This document shows, one piece after another, positions 25,043-32,692 of a stretch of DNA of 46,823 bases. Both the position numbers and the translations under genes were made by a program. The notes beneath the pieces were generated by a model. That model was not told the origin of the DNA. It saw only the letters and a program-made list of their open reading frames with translations, and searched no databases. The stretch lies in assembly GCA_005881495.1 (NCBI GenBank), contig VBHI01000134.1:1-46823 (forward strand), in the 5' to 3' direction. The DNA comes from Chloroflexota bacterium (GTDB lineage Bacteria; Chloroflexota; Ktedonobacteria; Ktedonobacterales; Ktedonobacteraceae). Every line of letters begins with the position of its first letter. The stretch's first letter is position 1.

Positions 25043-26220
25043 ACAAGCCCTATCTCATGTGCAAAGCTGGTACCCGCTGCCAGTTGTCCAACGCTGAATG
25101 CCTGTGCCAGCGTTTGACCAAGGTCAGCATAGGTGGAGCGTGTGCCCAGATTCACTCCTGCTCGGACAGGTGCACCATAGGCAAGGAGCGGTACATGTTC
25201 ACGGGTATGATCTGTGCCGCGAAAGGTTGGGTCTACGCCGTGATCGGCGGTGAAGAAAATAGCGTCTCCTGCTTGCATAACCTCCTGTACCTGTGCGAAC
25301 CACATGTCTGCATCACGTAAAGCCTGGGCATATCCCTGGCTATCGCGACGGTGGCCCCACAGCATATCAAACTCAACTAGGTTGACGAAGAGCAACCCGT
25401 TAAAATCCTGTTCGAGCCAGCGCAGCGTTGCTTTCATGCTATCACTATTGGTCTCGGTATGGTCGCTCTGTGTCAGTCCTTGTCCCGCGAAAAGGTCCTC
25501 AATTTTGCCGAGACCGATAACATCTTTACCGCTGTCTTTAAGTAGGTCGAGGAGAGTTGTGCCAAGTGGCCGGAGCGAGAAATCGCGCCGGTGCTCAGTA
25601 CGTTTGAAATTCCCCGGCGTTCCAATAAATGGTCGCGCGATGACGCGGCCGACGGCATGCTCTCCGGTGAGCATGTGCCGCGCAATTTCACACATGTGGT
25701 ACAGCTCGGGAAGGGGAATCACATCCTGATGGGCGGCAATTTGAAAGACGCTATCGGCGGAGGTATAGAGAATGGGGCGACCTGTACGCATGTGTTCTTC
25801 GCCGAGTTCCTTAATGATCTCGGTACCGGAAGCCGCCTTGTTCCCTATCACTTTGCGCCCAATAGCCTTTTCAAAGGGCTCTACTACTTCAGGCGGAAAG
25901 CCATGCGGATAGGTAGGCAATGGCTTGTGCAAGACAACGCCGGCCATTTCCCAGTGGCCAGTGGTACTATCTTTGCCAGCAGCTGCTTCAGCCATCCGGC
26001 CAAACGCTCCGCGGGCGTGATCCGTTGGGGAAGTTCCCTTGATTGGAGTAATATTTCCCAGCCCTATACTGCCCAGGTTTGGGAGTGCCAACCCTCCTAC
26101 CGCCTGCGCACAGTGCTCCAGCGAACTGGCGCCGTCATCCCCATAGGCGTGTGCATCTGGATTCGCCCCTACGCCTACGCCATCGAGGACGACAAGAATA
26201 GCTCGTTTGAGTGCCGTCAT
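25039..26220 (-). CDS. deoB: Phosphopentomutase
   Basis: The 393-residue protein matches DeoB throughout: metal loop AILVVLDGVGVGANPDA, the phospho-Thr region GKDSTTGHWEMAG, TSADSVFQIAAHQD, DFNGLLFVNLVEFDMLWGHRRD and FFTADHGVDPTFRGTDHTREHVP (metal His/Asp). It interconverts ribose- or deoxyribose-1-phosphate and the 5-phosphates, linking nucleoside breakdown to central carbon metabolism. A nucleoside hydrolase gene lies 1.4 kb away, divergent from the head of this operon. It overlaps its neighbours by ATGA on both sides. Confidence 0.96.
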   Translation of the reverse strand: MTALKRAILVVLDGVGVGANPDAHAYGDDGASSLEHCAQAVGGLALPNLGSIGLGNITPIKGTSPTDHARGAFGRMAEAAAGKDSTTGHWEMAGVVLHKPLPTYPHGFPPEVVEPFEKAIGRKVIGNKAASGTEIIKELGEEHMRTGRPILYTSADSVFQIAAHQDVIPLPELYHMCEIARHMLTGEHAVGRVIARPFIGTPGNFKRTEHRRDFSLRPLGTTLLDLLKDSGKDVIGLGKIEDLFAGQGLTQSDHTETNSDSMKATLRWLEQDFNGLLFVNLVEFDMLWGHRRDSQGYAQALRDADMWFAQVQEVMQAGDAIFFTADHGVDPTFRGTDHTREHVPLLAYGAPVRAGVNLGTRSTYADLGQTLAQAFSVGQLAAGTSFAHEIGLV

Positions 26221-27422
26221 AATAACACCTTTGTCTTTTCCAGTTTTGCATGATCGGGCAATGGAGAGCCTATCAGCGGCAGTGCGTAGTCATAGAACGC
26301 TTGCGTTACCATTGTTTTGCTTTCATCCAGGTAGTGAGCGGGCGTCAAGTATTGTATATTGGCAACCTTTGCCAGTTCAGCTAATCCTGTAGTGCAATGG
26401 TACGTTGGTTCTGTGTGGCGTATAAGTGTCACCATTTTATCGCTTTCACCCTTGAGTAAGGCTCGTAACGCCATCTGCCCCACGAGATACGCCTCATGCT
26501 GGTCTGTATGTGAAATACTGTTCGAAGCCATGCGCTGCAGGTCGCCAGGTTTATCGAAACGTGCGCGCAGCTTCAACTGCTGCTTAACTAATTCTACCAG
26601 ATATTGCGCCGCTCCGCTTAGTAGCGGATGATGGAAGGCATCTTTTCCCGCCTGTCCCGCTGAGCCGAGAGGTATCCCCTGTTCGTCATAGATTGCTTCT
26701 GAGACTACAACAATGACATATCCTATGCTGCGATAGACTGCTTCAACATGCGTGAGAAAGCGATCTGTATTGAATGCTTGCTCAGGCATGAGGATTATGT
26801 GCGGTGGGTCATCTTCATTCCGTTTTCCCAGCGCGGAGGCAGCGGCCAGCCAACCAGCGTTTCGGCCCATTGTCTCTATCACTTTGACAGGATAGTGCCA
26901 GGGTATAGAGGCCGTGTTCAACGACGAATCCATAGTTGCCAGTGCAATGAAACGTGCCGCGCTGCCATAGCCGGGGCTATGATCGGTAAAGGGGAGGTCA
27001 TTATCAATCGTTTTTGGGATGCTGATCGTTTGAAAGTCGTAATCAGAATGGAGCGCCACTTGCGCCAGGCGATGCGCTGTATCTGCTGAATCGTTGCCGC
27101 CAATATATAAGAGGTAATGTATATCATACTTGCGTAGAAGAGCAATAACTCGTTCGGGATCATCCTCTTTGAGCTTATAGCGGCAGGAACCAAGAGCGGC
27201 TGAAGGTGTGATACGGATTCGCGGCCACAGGTCTGGGGGTTGCTGGCGCAAGTCGATAAGGTCTTCTTTGAGCAATCCTTCGATACCGTGATGCATTCCA
27301 TAAATTTCACCGAAGCGTGTATCTTTGAGGGCTGCTTCGATGGCACCCACGAGGCTGGCATTGATAACAGCGGTTGCTCCGCCTGACTGTCCAATGATGA
27401 GATTACTACGTGTTTTTGGCAA
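26217..27422 (-). CDS. 6-phosphofructokinase, probably diphosphate-dependent
   Basis: The 401-residue protein is a PFK-family member (IIGQSGGATAVINASLVG, IPKTIDNDLPFTDHSPGYGSA, VIETMGRNAGWLA, LGSAGQAGKDAFHHPL). Two diagnostic positions favour diphosphate as phosphoryl donor: GGNDS (Asp where ATP enzymes have Gly in GGDGS) and PKTIDND (Lys where ATP enzymes have Gly). It would make fructose 1,6-bisphosphate reversibly. I place the start at TTG 27422 because AGGAGA lies six bases upstream; an ATG at 27443 has no ribosome site and nearly coincides with the predicted transcription start. First gene of an overlapping operon with deoB, a GNAT gene and phosphomannomutase. Confidence 0.9.
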   Translation of the reverse strand: MPKTRSNLIIGQSGGATAVINASLVGAIEAALKDTRFGEIYGMHHGIEGLLKEDLIDLRQQPPDLWPRIRITPSAALGSCRYKLKEDDPERVIALLRKYDIHYLLYIGGNDSADTAHRLAQVALHSDYDFQTISIPKTIDNDLPFTDHSPGYGSAARFIALATMDSSLNTASIPWHYPVKVIETMGRNAGWLAAASALGKRNEDDPPHIILMPEQAFNTDRFLTHVEAVYRSIGYVIVVVSEAIYDEQGIPLGSAGQAGKDAFHHPLLSGAAQYLVELVKQQLKLRARFDKPGDLQRMASNSISHTDQHEAYLVGQMALRALLKGESDKMVTLIRHTEPTYHCTTGLAELAKVANIQYLTPAHYLDESKTMVTQAFYDYALPLIGSPLPDHAKLEKTKVLL

Positions 27423-27451
27423 AGAGCATCTCCTAACTTTCATTTCTGTTC

Positions 27452-27480
27452 ATTATACCAATATGAAGGTAGAGCGTCGA
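27452..27480 (-). promoter_or_regulatory. Promoter of the pfp-deoB-GNAT-pmm operon
   Basis: Minus-strand TCGACG (27480-27475), 17-base spacer, perfect TATAAT (27457-27452). The expected transcription start, near 27445, leaves about 20 bases of leader before the TTG start at 27422. Confidence 0.6.
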
Positions 27481-27488
27481 GAGTACAT

Positions 27489-27517
27489 TTGAAAAGATTT
27501 TTATCACATGCTAGTAT
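27489..27517 (+). promoter_or_regulatory. Promoter of the nucleoside hydrolase gene
   Basis: TTGAAA (27489-27494), 17-base spacer, TAGTAT (27512-27517), about 80 bases before the ATG. It lies back to back with the divergent operon promoter at 27452-27480, so both may respond to the same factor. Confidence 0.65.
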
Positions 27518-27597
27518 GAAACAACGCCGTTCGCTTTCTTTGTGTGATAAATGTGTAACTGGAGGGGCATCACTGCGGATGCCCAAAGGCTTATTGA

Positions 27598-28530
27598 ATG
27601 ATACACAAAATTATTCTCGACTGTGACCCCGGCCATGATGATGCCATCGCTATTCTACTTGCTGCCCACCATCCAGAAATTGAACTGCTTGCAATAACCA
27701 CTGTCGCGGGAAACCAGTCACTTGAGAAGACCACCCACAATGCACTGAAGGTCTGTTCGCTAGCAAATATCCGTAATATTCCGGTTGCCAGTGGAATGGA
27801 TCGACCTTTGGTTCGGCCCCCAAGGTATGCGCCGGACATACATGGTGAGTCGGGTATGGATGGACCACATATTCCTGAACCCGATATCGAGCCTGTTCCG
27901 CAGCATGGAGTTGACCTGCTCATTGATCTGTTCATGAACGCCGGGGGAGATATTACGCTTGTCACCACCGGGCCCCTCACGAATATTGCGGTGGCCATGC
28001 GCCGTGAGCCTGCAATTCTGCCCAGGATCAAGGCGATCTCATTGATGGGCGGCGCGATTGGAGTGGGTAACAGAATGCCTGCCGCTGAGTTTAATATATG
28101 GGCTGATCCTGAGGCGGCGGCTATCGTCTTCGATTGCGGTCGGCCTATTACTATGTCTCCTTTAGAGGTTACTCACCAGGCCCTGGCGACTGAGCAAGTA
28201 ATTGATCGCTTACGTGCCGCTAATCGTCGTGTAGCAAACTTCGCGGCGGACTTGCTGGTCTTCTTTGGCGATACCTACCATAATGTCTTTGGCTTCCCCG
28301 CTCCGCCCGTACATGACCCCTGCGCCGTGGCCGCTGTCATTGATCCTACCATACTGCGCGCACACGCAATGCGTGTCGAGATCGAAACAGTAGGTGAATG
28401 GACTTCTGGACGAACTGTTTGCGACATCTATGGTATGCTGGGGAAGTCGGCCAATGTACGTGTTGGCTATGGTCTGGATGTGCCACGTTTCTGGGAGATG
28501 GTGATCAGCACAATTTTAACGTATGAATGA
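27598..28530 (+). CDS. Nucleoside hydrolase (IUNH family)
   Basis: The 310-residue protein opens with the calcium-binding motif HKIILDCDPGHDDAIAILLA and continues with TTVAGNQSLEKTT, LVTTGPLTNIAVAM, ISLMGGAIGVGNRMPAAEFNIWADPEAA and VHDPCAVAA, all typical of inosine-uridine-preferring nucleoside hydrolases. It cleaves ribonucleosides to base plus ribose. Base preference is not clear. It is divergent from an operon with deoB, which fits a shared role in nucleoside salvage. It converges with cysE, seven bases apart. Confidence 0.94.
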   Translation: MIHKIILDCDPGHDDAIAILLAAHHPEIELLAITTVAGNQSLEKTTHNALKVCSLANIRNIPVASGMDRPLVRPPRYAPDIHGESGMDGPHIPEPDIEPVPQHGVDLLIDLFMNAGGDITLVTTGPLTNIAVAMRREPAILPRIKAISLMGGAIGVGNRMPAAEFNIWADPEAAAIVFDCGRPITMSPLEVTHQALATEQVIDRLRAANRRVANFAADLLVFFGDTYHNVFGFPAPPVHDPCAVAAVIDPTILRAHAMRVEIETVGEWTSGRTVCDIYGMLGKSANVRVGYGLDVPRFWEMVISTILTYE

Positions 28531-28537
28531 TCACTGA

Positions 28538-29275
28538 CTATATTTGATAGTCCATCTCCCAGGAATCATTGCCGCTCCACCCTTGCGTCAGCTCCTGGTG
28601 CTTTTCGAGTGCCTCTCCGCCCTTTACCAGGAGTTCAGCAGGTTTCGAGGCAACCACGGAATTTGGTGGGACAGACTCAAATACCAGGGCCATGGCGCCA
28701 ATCTTGCTGCCTTTGCCGATGGTGATGGGACCTAGAATGGCCGCGCCGACGCCGATGGTGACATCGTCCTCGATAGTAGGGTGGCGTTTCTGTAAGCGAC
28801 CAGGGCTGCGACGCCACCAGCCGGTGGCACCGAGAGTGACCTGGTGATAAAGCATCACATTATTGCCAATGACCGTTGTTTCTCCAAGGACGATACCAGC
28901 GCCATGGTCAATAAAGAAGCGCTTCCCGATCTGCGCACCAGGGTGAATTTCGATGCCAGCCGTTATAAAACGGGCGAACTGCGAGATCAAGCGTGGCAGA
29001 AAAGGTATGTGAGCTGTATAAAGGGCGTGGGCAATACGATGGTAGAAAATGGCCCAAAGTCCCTGATAGATGAGCGCTTCAAAGATATTACGACAGGCAG
29101 GGTCTTTCTCAAAAATGACATCGATGGCGTCAGGCCAACGTGTTCTACGGCGTGGCATGTGACTGGGTGCTGGTATAGAGACACCTGGTGGTAGTTGTGG
29201 TAGGTGTGAGAGATCGAGGTCAGAATTGTGCGTATTCTCGTTGCTTCCCGCCTCTTCAGAGATGCGCTGTGACAT
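28538..29275 (-). CDS. cysE: Serine O-acetyltransferase
   Basis: The 245-residue protein has the N-terminal helical part with DPACRNIFEALIYQGLWAIFYHR, then the left-handed beta-helix of hexapeptide repeats (GIEIHPGAQIGKRFFIDHGAG, GETTVIGNNVMLYHQVTLG, HPTIEDDVTIGVGAAILGPI). The catalytic Asp-His pair is in IDHG. It makes O-acetylserine for cysteine synthesis. ATG at 29275 is used because a promoter at 29340-29368 lies downstream of the longer frame's possible starts. The N terminus before the first helix is a low-complexity Pro-rich tail of about 55 residues. Confidence 0.93.
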   Translation of the reverse strand: MSQRISEEAGSNENTHNSDLDLSHLPQLPPGVSIPAPSHMPRRRTRWPDAIDVIFEKDPACRNIFEALIYQGLWAIFYHRIAHALYTAHIPFLPRLISQFARFITAGIEIHPGAQIGKRFFIDHGAGIVLGETTVIGNNVMLYHQVTLGATGWWRRSPGRLQKRHPTIEDDVTIGVGAAILGPITIGKGSKIGAMALVFESVPPNSVVASKPAELLVKGGEALEKHQELTQGWSGNDSWEMDYQI

Positions 29276-29339
29276 AAGAATTACTCTCTGTTTCTTATAG
29301 CCGTTGGCTATTCTGCTTATCAAATGTTGCTCTAATTTG

Positions 29340-29368
29340 AGTGTATGGCAGGGGGGAGAAGTTGTCAA
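29340..29368 (-). promoter_or_regulatory. Sigma-70-type promoter for cysE
   Basis: Minus-strand TTGACA (29368-29363), 17-base spacer, TACACT (29345-29340), 65 bases before the ATG at 29275. It rules against starts upstream of it in the same frame. Confidence 0.7.
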
Positions 29369-29504
29369 GTATGAAAAGTGTTTGATGGGAACAATGGTGA
29401 TTGGTTTAGTGGTGACCGGAATTTTTGCCTTTGTTTTCATCATGCGAAGGCGTAATGCGTCTTTCCCGTAAGAGAGGGTGGGAGTAAGGAACGCCGTATT
29501 GCCC

Positions 29505-29542
29505 AGAACAGGCTCGCAGAAGGCTTACTGCGAGCCTGTTCT
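29505..29542. terminator. Strong 15-bp stem-loop downstream of the FAD oxidoreductase gene
   Basis: AGAACAGGCTCGCAG (29505-29519) and CTGCGAGCCTGTTCT (29528-29542) are exact reverse complements with an 8-base loop, 15 bases after the minus-strand stop. No T-run follows, so it is a likely transcript end or RNA-stabilising hairpin rather than a textbook terminator. No gene is seen in 29276-29557. Confidence 0.55.
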
Positions 29543-29557
29543 GAGGGGAAGATTGAT

Positions 29558-30793
29558 CTACTTCAGCGTCAGTAAGGCTTCGCGCTCAGCAGCAGTTTCT
29601 AATACCTGCTGGTTTTTCACGATCTCGACGAGTTTTTTACGTCCCTTGGGGCTACCGATCATAAGGACGCCCACAAGCTTGTTCTCGCGGAAGAACAATT
29701 TGCGGTAGTTTTCGTTGCCTTTCTCGCCCGGTTCACGCAAGGCAATACACTCTAGCTCAGGGTTATTTGACTCCGCGGTGCCAACGACGGCAATATTCAC
29801 ATCGAAGAGTGGACTGGTGTAGGTCGGGACATCCACGTATGGCTCGTGGCCGCCCGCCATATTTATGGCTGCGATGCGCCCATGGGCCATCGCGTTATCC
29901 CACGTTCCCATCGTGTGATGCTGGTTAATCGTCGGGTCGTAGAACTCGGCCACGTCGCCAGCGGAGTAGACGCCAGGAACGTTGGTCTCCAAATATTCAT
30001 TCACTACCACTCCCTGGCGTACCTGGGTAGGCGTATGATTGAGGATACTTGTGTTCAAGGTGATGCCCAGGCCGACGCCAATCACATCGGTTTGTATCTC
30101 GCGGCCCTTCTTCGTCTTTACATAACTCGGAACGCCATTTTTGGGGACGACAGACTCGATTTCCTCGCCGTGGATGACCTCAACGCCAAATTTCTTGGCG
30201 ATATTATCGACTACTTCACCTCCGTCGGGGTCCAAACAGTTACGGAGCCAGTAGGGGCCGCGCATCAGCCAGGTCGTGTCGAGCTTACGTACCGCGAAGC
30301 CATCGCACAATTCATAGGAAATAAAGCTGCCACCATAGGCCAGTGCTGTGCGCGACTCGAGCATGCGTTCGATGATGGTTTTTGTATCATCCAGGGTAAC
30401 GAAATTATAAATATGTTTGACGTCTTTCGCACCGGGAACGCACAAGGGGTTAGCCCAGCCGCCGCTGGCCACGAGCAAAGCATCGTAGGGAAGGCGATGA
30501 CCCTTATCCGTGGTGACGACTTTCTCATCGGTATTGATGTCCGTCACAAGGGTTTCTGTCAGTAGTTTGATATTTCTCTGCTCGTGCCATGCGAAGTCAC
30601 GTATCATCACTTTTTGCTCTACAATGACTCCTTGCAAAAAGCGAGGGAGTGAGACGCGATTGTAAAGGGGATAGGTTTCGTTGGTCAGTAAGTGGATGCT
30701 GCAATTAGGATCATTCTTGCGTAAGTTTTCGGCTGTCGTTGTGCCCGCAATACCGTTGCCGATGATAACGTATCGTCTATCGTGCGTGGTCAA
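29558..30793 (-). CDS. FAD-dependent pyridine nucleotide-disulfide-type oxidoreductase
   Basis: The 411-residue protein begins with a dinucleotide-binding motif (RYVIIGNGIAGTTTAENLR), continues with YDALLVASGGWANPL, an NAD-binding half around RTALAYGGSFISYELCDGF (the classic GxGxxG is altered), VIGVGLGITLNTSIL, and the FAD motif VYSAGDVAEFYDP. A C-terminal domain of about 90 residues follows. It resembles NAD(P)H-nitrite/rubredoxin/ferredoxin reductases, but no electron-acceptor gene is adjacent. TTG at 30793 is the start, eight bases after AAGGAG. The 300 bases upstream contain a MITE-like element. Confidence 0.88.
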   Translation of the reverse strand: MTTHDRRYVIIGNGIAGTTTAENLRKNDPNCSIHLLTNETYPLYNRVSLPRFLQGVIVEQKVMIRDFAWHEQRNIKLLTETLVTDINTDEKVVTTDKGHRLPYDALLVASGGWANPLCVPGAKDVKHIYNFVTLDDTKTIIERMLESRTALAYGGSFISYELCDGFAVRKLDTTWLMRGPYWLRNCLDPDGGEVVDNIAKKFGVEVIHGEEIESVVPKNGVPSYVKTKKGREIQTDVIGVGLGITLNTSILNHTPTQVRQGVVVNEYLETNVPGVYSAGDVAEFYDPTINQHHTMGTWDNAMAHGRIAAINMAGGHEPYVDVPTYTSPLFDVNIAVVGTAESNNPELECIALREPGEKGNENYRKLFFRENKLVGVLMIGSPKGRKKLVEIVKNQQVLETAAEREALLTLK

Positions 30794-30906
30794 ATGTTCA
30801 TCTCCTTAATCTCCTTACTTAAAAGCATGGGTTCGTTTTGCTTGGATTAGCTCCGTGGGGATTTTAGCACAGTTTTTAAGAGAAAGCCAGGGTAGTACAA
30901 TGAAGT

Positions 30907-30999
30907 CGGGGCCATTTAAAAGTCGAGAGAACAAGTGTGATTATGTTGTGATATTACCTGTCTCTTAACCTCACTTGCCTCGACTTTTAAATGGCCCTG
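30907..30999. mobile_element. 93-bp MITE-like element with 21-bp terminal inverted repeats and 9-bp target duplication
   Basis: The element begins CGGGGCCATTTAAAAGTCGA and ends with its reverse complement (TCGACTTTTAAATGGCCCTG): 21-bp terminal repeats with one mismatch, of which 19 bases (30908-30926 and 30979-30997) match exactly. Outside, CAATGAAGT occurs directly repeated at 30898-30906 and 31000-31008, a 9-bp target-site duplication. A shorter inner pair CAAGTG/CACTTG is also present. It has no coding capacity, so it would be moved by a transposase elsewhere. The C(A/G)GGGCC ends and 9-bp duplication would suit an ISAs1- or IS4-like mover, but that is a guess. Confidence 0.8.
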
Positions 31000-31021
31000 C
31001 AATGAAGTAACTTGGAACAAA

Positions 31022-31079
31022 ACATGTGAGGCATATGCAATGGCCAGGGGTAACCAGCTTTTTCATATGCCTCACATGT
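31022..31079 (-). terminator. Terminator-like hairpin after the M32 carboxypeptidase gene
   Basis: ACATGTGAGGCATATG (31022-31037) and CATATGCCTCACATGT (31064-31079) form a perfect 16-bp stem with a 26-base loop. On the minus strand the stem starts 12 bases after the carboxypeptidase stop and is followed by TTTTGTT, which fits an intrinsic terminator. Confidence 0.7.
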
Positions 31080-31090
31080 ATTACAGGTGT

Positions 31091-32650
31091 TTACCCGGAT
31101 GGAGGGAGGCCGTAGATTTTCTCGAACTTCGAGTTAAGATAGCGAGTGAAGTGCTCCGGGTTGGGTGGTTCGTCCGTAATACGCTCAATGAGTGCTTCAG
31201 GTAGGTAGATGACACCGAACGTATACATGTGTTCGCGTAACCACTCGAGGGCAAAAGCTGTGTCACCACCGGCCAGGCGCTGATCGAAGTCAGGAAAAAC
31301 GACTTGAAGTTTGTGGAAAATTTGAGCAGAGTAAAGATTGCCCAGGGTGTAGGTCGGAAAGTAGCCAAAGCCGAAACTCCAGTGGATATCTTGCAGCACT
31401 CCTTCCGCGTCGTTGGCAGGTTCAATGCCCAGGTATTCACGGTATTTGGCATTCCAGAGCCCTGGTAGCGTCTCGACCGCAATATCGCCGTTAATCAGCG
31501 ACTTCTCCAGTTCATAGCGCACAATGATATGCAGGTTATAGGTGACCTCATCTGCTTCAACACGGATTAAACTGGGTTGTACTTTGTTTAATGCACGAAC
31601 AAAGATTGGTATGTCTGTGTGAGCAAATTGTGTAGGGAAAGCTTCTTTCACAGCGGCGAATTGACCCTGCCAGTATGGCTCTGCGCGGCCAATGGCATTC
31701 TCCCAGAGGCGTGATTGCGACTCATGAGCCCCACTGGATGCACCACTGGCAAGGAGTGTGCGCACAAGGGTCGGTGCAACCCCCTGTTCGTAGACAGCAT
31801 GACCGCCTTCGTGAATTGCTGCCATGAGCGCAGCCTGTAGGAAGTTTTCCAGGGGACGGACGGTGAGGCGTACGTCAAAAGGGCTGCCAAAACTGGTGGT
31901 AAATGGATGGGGCGATTGAGCCATCTGGCCACGCGAGAAGTCATAACCCATATTGTGCAGCAGGTGCTCACATAATGCTATCTGTTGTTCAGCGGGAAAT
32001 AAACCTTCAAGAAAGGAGGCGTCAATAGTATTTCCGCTGGCTTCGATACGTTGCAGTAGTGATCTGCTGGCTTCACGGACAGGGGTGAACAATCTATCGA
32101 GTTTGCTGGATGTTATACCTGGTTCATATTCATCGAGTAATGCATCATAGCGCGTCTCGGCAAAGCCTAAATGGTCTGCCACCTCACGACGCAGGGTGAT
32201 TGTACGACTGAGCATTGGCGCAAAGCGAGCGAAATCGCTGTGTTCCCTGGCACTGCGCCAGGCTTCGAAACTTGTGGCCTGGACATGGGCAAGCTCCTCG
32301 ACAAGTTTACGCGGCAACTTTGTGGCGCGTTCGTGGGCACGCAAAGCTTCGCGCACCAGGCCACGGTCAGCGTCGGTGAAAACCGCCTGCTGGACAGGTT
32401 CCTGTAGCTCGCGGAGCAGGTTGCCCAGGCGGGGATTGGTCCAGAGTTCGTGTATGATACCCTGCAGCGCTGCTACCTGAAAGCCTCGCACCTCCGCTGC
32501 TCTACCTGGCATGGCAGTGTTCTGATCCCATTCTGCAATGGCTCCCAGCGCCTGGAGGTCGGCTATCTGGTGCAGGTGGTCCAGCAACTCGCTGATACGC
32601 GCATCGCTACGAGTGAATTCCGGGAATGTTTTAGTTTCACGTTCTAGCAT
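31091..32650 (-). CDS. Thermostable carboxypeptidase, M32 (Taq) family
   Basis: The 519-residue, largely helical cytosolic protein has the family zinc motif AAIHEGGHAVYEQG (HEGGH about 280-284), with HPFTTSF before it and GAHESQSRLWEN after it supplying the third ligand. WDQNTAMPGRA near the N terminus and FGYFPTYTLGNLYSAQIF near the C terminus are also conserved. M32 enzymes remove C-terminal residues with broad specificity. Length is normal. The gene stands alone, closed by the hairpin at 31022-31079. Confidence 0.95.
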   Translation of the reverse strand: MLERETKTFPEFTRSDARISELLDHLHQIADLQALGAIAEWDQNTAMPGRAAEVRGFQVAALQGIIHELWTNPRLGNLLRELQEPVQQAVFTDADRGLVREALRAHERATKLPRKLVEELAHVQATSFEAWRSAREHSDFARFAPMLSRTITLRREVADHLGFAETRYDALLDEYEPGITSSKLDRLFTPVREASRSLLQRIEASGNTIDASFLEGLFPAEQQIALCEHLLHNMGYDFSRGQMAQSPHPFTTSFGSPFDVRLTVRPLENFLQAALMAAIHEGGHAVYEQGVAPTLVRTLLASGASSGAHESQSRLWENAIGRAEPYWQGQFAAVKEAFPTQFAHTDIPIFVRALNKVQPSLIRVEADEVTYNLHIIVRYELEKSLINGDIAVETLPGLWNAKYREYLGIEPANDAEGVLQDIHWSFGFGYFPTYTLGNLYSAQIFHKLQVVFPDFDQRLAGGDTAFALEWLREHMYTFGVIYLPEALIERITDEPPNPEHFTRYLNSKFEKIYGLPPSG

Positions 32651-32692
32651 GGTGGTTTCTCACGTTCTCCTCAAGAAAGATATGCTTTGAAA

